Assembly: GCF_017161405.1 (NCBI RefSeq)
Contig: NZ_CP071051.1
Coordinates: 1,736,001-1,800,000, forward strand
Length of the DNA stretch: 64,000 nucleotides
Direction of reading: 5' to 3'
Source of the DNA: Leucobacter sp. CX169
Lineage (GTDB): Bacteria; Actinomycetota; Actinomycetes; Actinomycetales; Microbacteriaceae
Shown here: positions 15,847-23,995 of the stretch, in pieces
How positions within the stretch are numbered: position 1 is the stretch's first letter
How the letters are laid out: every line of letters begins with the position of its first letter
The notes under the pieces: model-generated
Told to the model about the DNA's origin: nothing
The model's input: the letters and a program-made list of their open reading frames with translations, nothing else
Databases searched by the model: none
Made by a program: the position numbers and the translations under genes

Positions 15847-16649
15847 GCACGGCCGCTGAGGCTGCTCCGGCTCCCCTCCGCTTCGCGATACTCGGCAACG
15901 GTGCGATCGCCGCCGAGGTTCTCCGGCTCGTCGCCGAGCGTGGCGGCCGCGCGGGCCCCACGCCATCGCTCGAGTACGTCGGCACCGTCTCGCGCGACGC
16001 CTCGACTCTCGAAGCGTTCGCCCTCGACCCCGCCACGCGCCCCGACGTTATTGTTGAGGCGGCGTCGGTCGCCGCCGTGCACGAGCACGGTCCGCGCATC
16101 ATCGCCGCGGGGGTCGACCTCATCGTGGCCTCGGTGGGCGCGTTCGCCACCCCCTCCACGCTGCCTCAGCTGCGTGCGTCAGGGACCGGCCGCGTACACC
16201 TCACGAGCGGCGCGATCGGCGGGCTCGATCTGCTGGCCGCCGCTGGCCGCACCAGCGGGCTCGACGAGGTTCTGGTGCGCAGCCGCAAGCTGCCGGCCTC
16301 GCTCGCGCAGGACTGGATGAGCACGTCCGAGCGAAGCGAGCTTTTCGCCCTGACCGCGCCACGGACGCTCTTCTCGGGAACGCCGGCCGAGGCGATCGAG
16401 CAGTTCCCCGCGTCACTCAATGTCGCGGTCGCGGTGGGCCTCGCGGTCAGCGATGATTCGCTCGTGCGGGTGGAGCTCGTCGCCGACCCCGCCGCGTCGC
16501 TGACCGAGCACACCATTACCGCGTCTGGCCCGGCCGGCGAGTACGTATTCACCATCCGAAATGCGCCGCTGCCGGCGCGCCCCGCAAGTTCCGGCCTCAC
16601 CGCCCGCGCACTCGTCGCTGACCTCCTGCGTCTGGCGGAACAACGCTAG
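15843..16649 (+). CDS. nadX: L-aspartate dehydrogenase-like protein (NadX family)
   Basis: A 268-residue two-domain NAD(P) enzyme. The Rossmann start is FAILGNGAIAAEVL. The central motif is HLTSGAIGGLDLLAAAG, and the C-terminus ends in a NAPLPARPASSGLTARALVADLL stretch matching the family's NPxTSxLTA signature. AspDH makes iminoaspartate for NAD synthesis or oxaloacetate. No nadA or nadC lies next to it here. GTG 15843 overlaps the mrp stop by GTGA, the last gene of the four-gene operon. Confidence 0.82.
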   Translation: MSTAAEAAPAPLRFAILGNGAIAAEVLRLVAERGGRAGPTPSLEYVGTVSRDASTLEAFALDPATRPDVIVEAASVAAVHEHGPRIIAAGVDLIVASVGAFATPSTLPQLRASGTGRVHLTSGAIGGLDLLAAAGRTSGLDEVLVRSRKLPASLAQDWMSTSERSELFALTAPRTLFSGTPAEAIEQFPASLNVAVAVGLAVSDDSLVRVELVADPAASLTEHTITASGPAGEYVFTIRNAPLPARPASSGLTARALVADLLRLAEQR

Positions 16650-16745
16650 CCCACCGGTTACATGCGGCCCGGCATGACCAGCCAATCGGCCGCTCCATGG
16701 ATCCGCCGCTGCACAGCCCAACTACTGATCGACCATTGCTCGTCT

Positions 16746-16757
16746 GAACAATTGTTC
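16746..16757. repeat. Palindrome GAACAATTGTTC, LexA-box-like, between convergent genes
   Basis: Perfect 12-bp palindrome extended by CGA on the right. It matches 10 of the 12 fixed positions of TCGAAC-N4-GTTCGA. It lies 3 nt past the HNH gene stop and about 100 nt past nadX, so it has no obvious promoter role. Confidence 0.35.
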
Positions 16758-16759
16758 GA

Positions 16760-18250
16760 CTATTCCCGCCGACGACGCCTTTCCGGTGGTCTGAGTGGTG
16801 ATCTCGCGGGCCGCCAGCGAGTGTCGGGGTCGATCCATGGCGGGGCGAGGGTCTCGGGGAGGCCGCCGCGCATGCGGACCTGCCAACCGCCCGTGTCGAG
16901 CGTGCGGTGGTGATGCCAACACAGCGCGACACCGTTGTCGAGGTGCGTCGCGCCGCCGTTCGCGTGCTCCGTGACGTGATGGATCTCGCACCAGGCGGCG
17001 GGGACGGTGCAGCCCGGGATGATGCAGCCGCCGTCGCGGACCGCGATCGCGCGCCGTTGATGCGCATTGAACACCCGGTCACGGGTGCCGAGCGCGATGA
17101 CCCGGCCCGTCTCGTCTTGTACGACGTGCTGCCGGGACCCGGCGCAGGCCGAGTGCGTCGCGGAGCGCACCGGGATCGGGGTGGGTTCGCCGTCGTGGCC
17201 GGTCAGCCACGCGGTGCCGTGGCCGGCCTCGAGCGCGGCGGCCGTGACCTGGATCATCACGGTCACGGGCGCCCCGCCCAGGGTCGGCATGCCGTCGTGG
17301 AGGGCCGCGGCCTGGGCGATCACGGCGAGCGCGTCGTGGCGTTTCTGGTCGGAGGTGCGCTCGTCGCGCGGCGCGAGCAGGTCGGGGTCGCCGAGGCTCG
17401 CCGGGCCACAGAGGCCAGCCAAGTCGTCGGGGTCGATCTCGACGAAGCGGACGGAACCCGACTTGCCGGACTCGCGGCCACCCGCACTGCCAGCACCGTC
17501 GCCCTCGTCTACCCGTCGCGTCCGGGGCGACGTGATCGCATCGATCATCCGGCCGAACAGGGCCGCGACCTCGGGCACCACCGCGCCGTGTACCGGGACG
17601 AGGCCGTCCTTCTCGGCCCCGAATCGGAACGAGCGGCGCCGCTGCAGTTCCTCGAACGACGGCTCGGCCCCGTCCTGGTCGATCGCCGCCGCCCACACTC
17701 GCGCGGCCACCCGCACATCGTCCGCATGCAGCGGCAGCGTGGCCTCCCCGCCGTCCGGCAGCGCGGTCCCGCACGCGGCCGCGACCAGGCAGCGCTCCGC
17801 CTCGACCACGTCCTCGCGGTCAGCGCCATCGGGCAAACCACCCAGCACGCGCGTGATGACGGCCGCCGCCTCGCAGCCCAACGCCCCCGCGCCGAGCGCT
17901 GCGGCGACCGCGGGGAACCGTGGCGGCATGACGTACCCGCCCAGCCCCATCCTGCAGCGGGTCTCGCGCGCCAGCGCGAACCGGGTCGACGCCGTGCGCC
18001 CCGACACCTGGGTCACGCGCTGCAGCAGCTCCGTCGCGTTCCGGCAGCCGTGTCGGTGCGCGAGGGATCCCTCGCCAAAGTCGACCGCGGCCCGCGCGTC
18101 GAGCTCGCCCGCGACCTGCACCCGCAACGCGTCCGCGATCCGACCGAACTCCTCGGCCTCCCGCGCGAGCGCGACGATCTCCGCATCAGCCAGCAAGCCG
18201 AGCGGCTCCCCCTCTAGCGCGGAAGCAACCCGCGCACTCAGCGGCAACAC
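16760..18250 (-). CDS. DUF222/13E12-type HNH endonuclease-domain protein
   Basis: A 496-residue protein of the actinobacterial 13E12-repeat family. The DUF222 domain spans roughly residues 20-330 and includes RNATELLQRVTQVSGRTASTRF. The C-terminal HNH zinc domain runs from IAVRDGGCIIPGC through CEIHHVTEHANGGATHLDN to ALCWHHH. Members occur in many copies in Microbacteriaceae and mycobacteria. Their role is unsettled; some sit in mobile elements. There is no intein or phage gene beside it here. The start is taken at GTG 18250; the frame stays open a little upstream but lacks a better start. The upstream 138 bp is AT-rich. Confidence 0.85.
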   Translation of the reverse strand: MLPLSARVASALEGEPLGLLADAEIVALAREAEEFGRIADALRVQVAGELDARAAVDFGEGSLAHRHGCRNATELLQRVTQVSGRTASTRFALARETRCRMGLGGYVMPPRFPAVAAALGAGALGCEAAAVITRVLGGLPDGADREDVVEAERCLVAAACGTALPDGGEATLPLHADDVRVAARVWAAAIDQDGAEPSFEELQRRRSFRFGAEKDGLVPVHGAVVPEVAALFGRMIDAITSPRTRRVDEGDGAGSAGGRESGKSGSVRFVEIDPDDLAGLCGPASLGDPDLLAPRDERTSDQKRHDALAVIAQAAALHDGMPTLGGAPVTVMIQVTAAALEAGHGTAWLTGHDGEPTPIPVRSATHSACAGSRQHVVQDETGRVIALGTRDRVFNAHQRRAIAVRDGGCIIPGCTVPAAWCEIHHVTEHANGGATHLDNGVALCWHHHRTLDTGGWQVRMRGGLPETLAPPWIDPDTRWRPARSPLRPPERRRRRE

Positions 18251-18388
18251 GGCGCAGTCCCAGACGGGGTGAGGGTGGTACCGGAAACCGTTCCGGCTGC
18301 GCTGCGGGACATACCCTATTCTCTCACGAATAGTACAGATATTCGATAGAGTGTCGCGAATCTTCTCGAATATTATTCCGAATAAACG

Positions 18389-20086
18389 CTACGCTGCCTG
18401 CAACTGCTCCGGCCGACCAAAGAAGTACCCCTGGAACGAGCTACACCCGTGTTCGCGCAAGAAATCGAACTGGGCTTCGGTCTCGATCCCCTCCGCCACA
18501 GTCTGCAGACCGAGCGTGCGCGCCAGCCCGAGAATCATCAACACGATCGCCGCGTCGCCTGGCTCCTCACCAATTCCCCCTACGAACGAACGATCTATCT
18601 TCAGTTGCTGCACGGGCAACCGACTGAGGTACTCGAGCGATGAGTAGCCCGTGCCGAAGTCATCGAGCGCGAACCGGATCCCTGCTCGGCGAAGGCCGTC
18701 GATGCGCTGCACTGACTCCTCTAAATCGTCATGGAACATGCTCTCCGTGAGCTCGATGCGCAGCCGGTGCGGATCGGCGCCCGTCTGACGCACGATTTTG
18801 AACACGCGATTTGCGAAGTTTTGGTCTTTGAACTGGCGCGCGCTCACGTTCACCGACAACGAGAGGTGCGCGAACGCCGGATCCTTGCCCCACTCGGCGA
18901 TCTGCTCACAGGCGCGCCGCAGCACCCAGTCACCGATGGAGTGAATTAAACCGGTCTGATCGGCAATCGGGATGAACTGATCCGGCATGACGAGGCCGCG
19001 CGTGGGATGGAACCAGCGAACGAGGCACTCGTACCCCGAGACGAGAGCCGTCTCGTCAACGATGGGCTGGAAGAACAGCCGCAGCTCATTCCGACGCACC
19101 GCCTGGCGGAGGTCGGCGAGCAACTCGAGGCGGGCAACCATCTCGGAGTGAATCTCGGGGAGGAACACGCGAGTCTGATTCATCCCGTGGTCTTTGGCCC
19201 GGTGCATCGCGATCTCGGCGCGTTCAAGCGTCTGGTGCGCCGCCTCGCCGGCTCGACCACAGATCGCGATTCCGGCACTGAACTCTGAGGTCGCCCCGAG
19301 CTCGCTCGCATTGTCCGAGCGAATCAGCTCCCGCCGAATCATGCGCATGATCACCTCGGCCTCTGCCTCGGCAAGCCCCGCCTCGCTGCTGAGTTCGTTC
19401 AGGACCAGGCAGAACTCGTGCTCTCCGGTGCGGGCGACCGCGGCAATGTCGGGGTGCGCAGTCAACAGCCGCTGGCTCACCTGGCGCAGCAGCTCATCGC
19501 CCTGCTCGTACCCCAATGCGTCATTGATCTCGCGAAAGTTATCGAGCCCGATCACGACGAGCGCCTCGTTGACGTCACGGGCGACCGCAGAGGCGGCGAC
19601 TCGCGGCAGCACATCGTCGATGAGCCCGCGCCGGTTCGGCAGGCCGGTCACGGGCTCGAAAAACGCGAGCCGGTGCGCGACGGCCTCGGCGCGCTTCAGC
19701 TCGGTGATGTCATTCCACAGCCCAATGCAGTACTCGACCGCGCCGGAATCGTCACGAACCGCCACGACCGTCGACGCCGCCCAGAATTCGCTTCCGTCAC
19801 GGACGCCCAGGCGAATCTCTCCGCGCCAGGGCGCGCCCGACCGGAGCGTCTCCACGACGCCCTGGACCCCGACGCTCGGGTCGGCCACCGTGACGAAGTC
19901 GCCAAAGTGGCGCCCGATGAGCTCCTCGCGGGCATACTGCAACGCCTCGCAGAACTGGTCATTCACGCTGCGAATGCGGCCGTCGGGGTACCATTCGGCG
20001 ACGATTGCGTGCGCATCAATCGCACCGGTTACTTCGGCAATACGCCGTTCCGCACGCGCGAGCGCGTCCGAGCACGCTTCGGTCAC
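18389..20086 (-). CDS. PAS-GGDEF-EAL protein, probable c-di-GMP phosphodiesterase
   Basis: A 565-residue cytoplasmic signalling protein: PAS (about 20-130), GGDEF (about 140-300) and EAL (about 315-560). The GGDEF motif is degenerate (RTGEHEF), so cyclase activity is unlikely. The EAL domain keeps ECLVRW, NVSARQF, ELTES, LDDFGTGYSSL, KIDRSFV, AEGIET and FQGYFFGRP, which is the full metal and catalytic set. It therefore probably degrades c-di-GMP under PAS control. GTG 20086 overlaps the tatB stop by GTGA, so it is co-transcribed with tatB. Confidence 0.9.
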   Translation of the reverse strand: MTEACSDALARAERRIAEVTGAIDAHAIVAEWYPDGRIRSVNDQFCEALQYAREELIGRHFGDFVTVADPSVGVQGVVETLRSGAPWRGEIRLGVRDGSEFWAASTVVAVRDDSGAVEYCIGLWNDITELKRAEAVAHRLAFFEPVTGLPNRRGLIDDVLPRVAASAVARDVNEALVVIGLDNFREINDALGYEQGDELLRQVSQRLLTAHPDIAAVARTGEHEFCLVLNELSSEAGLAEAEAEVIMRMIRRELIRSDNASELGATSEFSAGIAICGRAGEAAHQTLERAEIAMHRAKDHGMNQTRVFLPEIHSEMVARLELLADLRQAVRRNELRLFFQPIVDETALVSGYECLVRWFHPTRGLVMPDQFIPIADQTGLIHSIGDWVLRRACEQIAEWGKDPAFAHLSLSVNVSARQFKDQNFANRVFKIVRQTGADPHRLRIELTESMFHDDLEESVQRIDGLRRAGIRFALDDFGTGYSSLEYLSRLPVQQLKIDRSFVGGIGEEPGDAAIVLMILGLARTLGLQTVAEGIETEAQFDFLREHGCSSFQGYFFGRPEQLQAA

Positions 20087-20574
20087 GTCGCTTCTTCGTC
20101 GAAGTGGAACGCTTTGGGTTCAGTCATTTCGTCGCCCGTTTCGCTGCCGATCGCGTTCACGTCCGCGGGGCCGGATCCTGCCAGATCGGCCACACCAGCG
20201 GCACCAGCAGCGCCGGCGATACCGGCGGCGGCGGCGCCCGCAGCACCAGCAGCCGCCTCCCCGCCAATCCGGCGCGACCGAGACGTTGCGGCCGCACGAG
20301 CACGGCGCGCCTCAGGAGTGTTTTCGTCTTCCAGTAGCGCATCGCGAATAATACGGCGCGGGTCGTACTGGCGCGGGTCGAGCTGTTTCCAATCGACATC
20401 GTCAAACTCGGGGCCCATCTCGTCGCGCATGCGATCCTTCGCTCCCGAGGCCATCTTCCGCAGGCCGCGCACGAGCTCGCCGAGTTTTTGCGCATAGACA
20501 GGCAGTCGTTCGGGGCCCAGCACGAATAGCGCAATCACGAGGATCACGAGGAGTTTGTCGATGGTCAGGCCCAC
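20083..20574 (-). CDS. tatB: Twin-arginine translocase subunit TatB
   Basis: A 163-residue membrane protein with one N-terminal helix (LLVILVIALFVLGPERLP, with the conserved Gly-Pro hinge) and a following amphipathic helix. The basic/acidic segment ASGAKDRMRDEMGPEFDDVDW is followed by RQYDPRRIIRDALLED, the actinobacterial TatB pattern, and an Ala/Gly-rich tail. With TatC it binds Tat precursors such as the DyP peroxidase in this window. GTG 20574 is chosen: TACGCT ends 7 nt upstream and there is no ribosome site. Extending to 20619 would add residues before the membrane helix. Confidence 0.9.
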   Translation of the reverse strand: MGLTIDKLLVILVIALFVLGPERLPVYAQKLGELVRGLRKMASGAKDRMRDEMGPEFDDVDWKQLDPRQYDPRRIIRDALLEDENTPEARRARAAATSRSRRIGGEAAAGAAGAAAAGIAGAAGAAGVADLAGSGPADVNAIGSETGDEMTEPKAFHFDEEAT

Positions 20575-20581
20575 GGGGTCA

Positions 20582-20587
20582 AGCGTA
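20582..20587 (-). promoter_or_regulatory. -10 element of tatB (leaderless type)
   Basis: TACGCT on the minus strand, 7 nt before GTG 20574. Confidence 0.5.
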
Positions 20588-20729
20588 CCGGCAAAACAGG
20601 CGCGATCACACTGAGCCACACGGCGAACGAGTGCCTCGCGCGCGGCACGCCTGGCCAGTCTTTCGCCCGCGAACCCCTACTCTGGAACAGACGCTCGCGG
20701 GCCGCGCGTGCGGTGAACGTGGAGGCACA

Positions 20730-21359
20730 GTGAGCAAGCTCGAACGCAATTGGCAATACGCGGAGCAGTTCCCCGTGGAAACCGAATCCCAGGTGCGCGC
20801 GCGCCGACTCTCGCTTGAGCTCGGGATCGAGCCCGTAAGCCGCTCGGTCGCCGCGCACCTCTCCAGCCTCACCGTACTGACGGGTGCGCAGAGTATCTGC
20901 GAGATCGGTACCGGCGTTGGGGCGAGCGGGCTTGCGCTTTTGCGGCACTCCCCCGAGGCCACGCTGACGACACTCGATATCGAGGCGGAGTACCAGCGCC
21001 AGGCGAAGGCTGTGTTCGCGGAGGCCGGGATCCCCGCCGCACGCACCCGCCTCATCACGGGCGACGCGGCCCAGGTGCTTCCCCGCATGAACCTCGGTTC
21101 CTATGACCTCGTGCTGATCGATGCGAACCCCGAGGCGCTCCTCGAGTATCTCGAGCGCGCCCTCACGATCGTGCGTCTCGGCGGCACCATCGTGATCCCA
21201 AACGCGCTGTGGCGCGGGCGGGTTCCCGACCCCGCCGCACGCGACGGTCTCACGGCAGACTTCCGCGCCCTGCTGAGCGCGGTCGTCGACTCTCCCGCCA
21301 TCCTCCCCGTGCTCTCGCCCGCGGGTGACGGCCTGCTCACGCTCACGCGCATCGGCTAG
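20730..21359 (+). CDS. SAM-dependent O-methyltransferase (family 3)
   Basis: A 209-residue methyltransferase. The SAM motif I is ICEIGTGVGASGLALL; motif II contains TTLDIEAEYQRQAKAVF; the metal-site region is YDLVLIDANPEALLEYLERALTIVRLGGTIVI. It resembles the catechol/CCoA O-methyltransferase group (the Rv1220c type). The substrate is unknown. GTG 20730 is preceded by GGAGG at a 4-nt spacing. A TACTCT at about 20680 is a possible -10. It faces tatB across a short divergent region. Confidence 0.88.
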   Translation: MSKLERNWQYAEQFPVETESQVRARRLSLELGIEPVSRSVAAHLSSLTVLTGAQSICEIGTGVGASGLALLRHSPEATLTTLDIEAEYQRQAKAVFAEAGIPAARTRLITGDAAQVLPRMNLGSYDLVLIDANPEALLEYLERALTIVRLGGTIVIPNALWRGRVPDPAARDGLTADFRALLSAVVDSPAILPVLSPAGDGLLTLTRIG

Positions 21360-21379
21360 CGCGACGCGCGCAGAAACGC

Positions 21380-21415
21380 AGTTGGGCCCCCGCGATTTCT
21401 CGCGGGGGCCCAACT
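21380..21415. terminator. Bidirectional terminator after the methyltransferase and DUF3117 genes
   Basis: A perfect 15-bp GC-rich stem (21380-21394 with 21401-21415) with a 6-nt loop between two convergent genes. Confidence 0.8.
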
Positions 21416-21467
21416 GTTGTGCGCTGAGTGCCGGGTCTCGCCCGGCTCCATGCGGCGCTCGTTTCGA

Positions 21468-21635
21468 CTAGTTTACGGCGCCAGCAAGGGCGTCGCGCAG
21501 CTCTTTTGCTTCGTCATCGTTGACCGAAACCACGAGACGGCCGCCGCCCTCGAGTGGCACTCGGACGACGATCACGCGCCCTTCGCGTACCGCTTCCATT
21601 GGTCCGTCGCCGGTCCTCGGTTTCATTGCAGCCAT
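21468..21635 (-). CDS. DUF3117 small conserved protein
   Basis: A 55-residue actinobacterial mini-protein (MAAMKPRTGDGPMEAVREGR at the start, ending ELRDALAGAVN). The ribosome site GGAGG lies 5 nt before ATG 21635. The core RTGDGPMEA and the strand-rich RVIVVRVPLEGGGRLVVSV are the family hallmark. Its counterpart in M. tuberculosis (Rv1211, from memory) sits in the same gene neighbourhood. Function unknown; the conserved short beta-rich fold suggests a binding partner rather than an enzyme. Confidence 0.92.
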   Translation of the reverse strand: MAAMKPRTGDGPMEAVREGRVIVVRVPLEGGGRLVVSVNDDEAKELRDALAGAVN

Positions 21636-21779
21636 GACGCCTCCTCGACTTCATCTTCGGGTCGTTCCTTCCCATTATCTCGGAGAAACCGCGCCCGCAA
21701 AAATCGGGTCACCCAGAATGACAGTCAAAGTGCCAATAATTCACCTGGGGTTTGGCCGAAGCGGCCGTTCGGCATCGGT

Positions 21780-22883
21780 CTATGCCGCGCCACTCAGCCA
21801 GGCCCGCAGCGCCCGCTCGACGAACTCGATCTGCGCGACGGGCACCTGTTCCTCGTCCGCGTGAGCGAGCGACGGGTTACCCGGACCAAAGTTCACCGCG
21901 GGGATACCGAGCTCGGAAAAGCGCGCGACGTCAGTCCAGCCGACCTTCGCCTGGGGCTCGTGCCCCACAGCTTCGACAAAGCGGCGCGCGAGGGGCGCGT
22001 CGAGGCCCGGGCGGGCGCCCGGAGCGAGGTCCACGATCTCGACCTCATCAGCGTCCGCGAAGAACTCGCGCACGAACGCGACGGCCTCCTCGGGGCTGCG
22101 GCTCGGTGCGAACCGATAGTTGACCTCGATCGTGCAGCGGTCAGGGATCACGTTGCCGGCAACCCCGCCCTCAATGCGCACCGCGTTCAGACCCTCGCGA
22201 TATTCAAGGCCGTCGACCATCACACGCTCGGCCTCATACGCGGCAAGCTTCGCGAGCAGCGGGGCGGCGCCCTGGATGGCGTTGATGCCCATCCAGCTGC
22301 GCGCGGAGTGCGCGCGCCGCCCATGCACGCTCACGCGGGCGCGCAGGGTGCCGTTGCAGCCGCCCTCGATCGTGCCGTTCGACGGCTCGCCCAGGATGGC
22401 GAAGTCCGCCGCGAACAGCTCGGGGCGCGCCCGGAGGGTCCGCCCCAGTCCGTTCAGGTCGGAGGCGACTTCCTCGTGGTCGTACCAAATCCAGGTCAGG
22501 TCTACGGCGGGCTCGGTGAGCTCGAGCGCGAGCGCCAGCTGCACCGCGACACCGGCCTTCATGTCGACGGTGCCGCGGCCCCAGATGACGGCCTCGCCGG
22601 TTTCGGCGTCGGTGCGATCCTGCACGGGCAGGTTGTCGTTGATCGGCACCGTGTCGAGGTGGCCCGCAATCGCGACCCGCTGGGCGCGCCCGAGGTTCGT
22701 CCGGGCGACGATCGTGTCGCCGTCGCGATCAACTGTGAGGTGCGGCGCGTGCGCCAGCAGCGCCACGACGGCGTCGGCGATCTGGCGTTCGTCGCCCGAC
22801 ACCGAGGGGATGTCGCAGAGCTGCCGCGTGAGTGCCACGGGGCCGGCTGACGGATCAAGGATGGGGGTTACGGGTTCGCTCAC
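21780..22883 (-). CDS. dapE: Succinyl-diaminopimelate desuccinylase
   Basis: A 367-residue zinc M20 peptidase-family enzyme of lysine/meso-DAP synthesis that cleaves N-succinyl-LL-DAP. The metal ligands and base are seen in [35 protein letters not shown] and [10 protein letters not shown], and the lid-domain dimerisation region is present. GTG 22883 has TAAGCT ending 6 nt upstream, the leaderless pattern. It is divergent from dapD with only 39 bp between the starts. Confidence 0.93.
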   Translation of the reverse strand: MSEPVTPILDPSAGPVALTRQLCDIPSVSGDERQIADAVVALLAHAPHLTVDRDGDTIVARTNLGRAQRVAIAGHLDTVPINDNLPVQDRTDAETGEAVIWGRGTVDMKAGVAVQLALALELTEPAVDLTWIWYDHEEVASDLNGLGRTLRARPELFAADFAILGEPSNGTIEGGCNGTLRARVSVHGRRAHSARSWMGINAIQGAAPLLAKLAAYEAERVMVDGLEYREGLNAVRIEGGVAGNVIPDRCTIEVNYRFAPSRSPEEAVAFVREFFADADEVEIVDLAPGARPGLDAPLARRFVEAVGHEPQAKVGWTDVARFSELGIPAVNFGPGNPSLAHADEEQVPVAQIEFVERALRAWLSGAA

Positions 22884-22889
22884 CCATCA

Positions 22890-22895
22890 AGCTTA
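22890..22895 (-). promoter_or_regulatory. -10 element of dapE (leaderless type)
   Basis: TAAGCT on the minus strand, 6 nt before GTG 22883. Confidence 0.5.
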
Positions 22896-22909
22896 GAGCG
22901 CGGGGTCGG

Positions 22910-22915
22910 TATCCT
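22910..22915 (+). promoter_or_regulatory. -10 element of dapD (leaderless type)
   Basis: TATCCT on the plus strand, 7 nt before ATG 22923. It lies within 20 bp of the dapE -10, so the two promoters must overlap. Confidence 0.5.
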
Positions 22916-22922
22916 CGAAGGT

Positions 22923-23882
22923 ATGACGACACAGCAGCGCCTCGCCTGGGGCTACGGCCTCGCCACGCACACCTCCGACGGGACCGTCCTCGACACCTGG
23001 TACCCCGAGCCGAAGCTGGGCGCGCGCCCCGGCGCGATCGACCCGTGGATTTTCCCCGCCGACATCGACGCCCTTGCCGGCCCCGACGAGCGCCGCGGCG
23101 TCACCGTCGAGGTCGTGACTATCGAGATCGACCTCGATGCCGCACCCGCGGGCACCTCGGACGCTTACCTGCGCCTGCACCTGCTCTCGCACTGCCTCGT
23201 TGCGCCGAACAGCATCAACCTCGATGGGATCTTCGGCGCGCTGCCGAACATCGTCTGGACGAACGCCGGCCCCGTCGAGCCCGGAGACTTCGAGCGCCTG
23301 CGCCCCCTGCTTCGCCGCGCCGGCATCGTCGCGATGGGAGTGGACAAGTTCCCGCGCCTCACTGACTACCTGATCCCGAAGGGCGTCCGCATCGCCGACG
23401 CCTCGCGCGTCCGCCTCGGCGCGCACCTCGCCCCGGGCACGACCGTGATGCACGAGGGTTTCGTGAACTTCAACGCCGGTACGCTCGGCGCTTCCATGGT
23501 CGAGGGACGCATTTCACAGGGCGTCGTCGTCGGCGACGGCGCGGACATCGGCGGTGGCGCCTCGATCATGGGCACCCTGTCGGGCGGCGGCACGCAGAAG
23601 ATCTCGGTCGGCGAGCGCGCGCTGCTCGGTGCAAACTCGGGCATCGGCATCTCGATCGGCGACGACTCGGTCGTCGAGGCTGGGCTCTATGTCACGGCCG
23701 GCACGAAGGTCCTGCTGCCCCACGGCACCGACGCGTCAGCCGGCGAGCCGGTCGCGGTCAAAGCCGTCGAGCTCTCGGGCGTGCCCCAGCTGCTCTTCCG
23801 CCGCAACTCCGCCACGGGCGCGGTCGAGGCCCTCCCGCGCACCGGCCACGGCATCGTGCTCAACGCGGCGCTGCACGCGTAA
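22923..23882 (+). CDS. dapD: Tetrahydrodipicolinate N-succinyltransferase
   Basis: A 319-residue left-handed beta-helix acyltransferase that adds succinyl-CoA to tetrahydrodipicolinate in the succinylase route to lysine/DAP. It is the long actinobacterial DapD type. The hexapeptide repeats run about residues 155-270 ([44 protein letters not shown]). It is followed by a pair of palindromes and a terminator. dapE, dapC and dapD lie within 5 kb of one another. Confidence 0.94.
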   Translation: MTTQQRLAWGYGLATHTSDGTVLDTWYPEPKLGARPGAIDPWIFPADIDALAGPDERRGVTVEVVTIEIDLDAAPAGTSDAYLRLHLLSHCLVAPNSINLDGIFGALPNIVWTNAGPVEPGDFERLRPLLRRAGIVAMGVDKFPRLTDYLIPKGVRIADASRVRLGAHLAPGTTVMHEGFVNFNAGTLGASMVEGRISQGVVVGDGADIGGGASIMGTLSGGGTQKISVGERALLGANSGIGISIGDDSVVEAGLYVTAGTKVLLPHGTDASAGEPVAVKAVELSGVPQLLFRRNSATGAVEALPRTGHGIVLNAALHA

Positions 23883-23890
23883 GTCCCTCG

Positions 23891-23930
23891 GCAGGATCCT
23901 GCCCGGTCTCGCACCAGCAGGATCCTGCCG
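23891..23930. repeat. Paired palindromes GCAGGATCCTGC, copies 2 and 3
   Basis: GGCAGGATCCTGCC (23891-23904) and GCAGGATCCTGC (23918-23929), 9 nt after the dapD stop. Because each is its own reverse complement, the two copies can also pair with each other as a 13-bp stem with a 14-nt loop. There is no T-tract. Confidence 0.6.
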
Positions 23931-23941
23931 CCGTGCACTAA

Positions 23942-23982
23942 GCAATTGGCCGGCCCCGCGTGTGCGGAGGCCGGCCAATTGC
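23942..23982. terminator. Bidirectional terminator between dapD and gltA
   Basis: A 14-bp perfect stem (GCAATTGGCCGGCC, 23942-23955, with 23969-23982) between convergent genes. Confidence 0.8.
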
Positions 23983-23995
23983 GTTGTGCAGAAAC

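Noticed and set aside
16907-18217. 436-residue plus-strand frame opposite the HNH gene
   Set aside because: Shadow frame; the minus strand has the HNH zinc motif in the right place.
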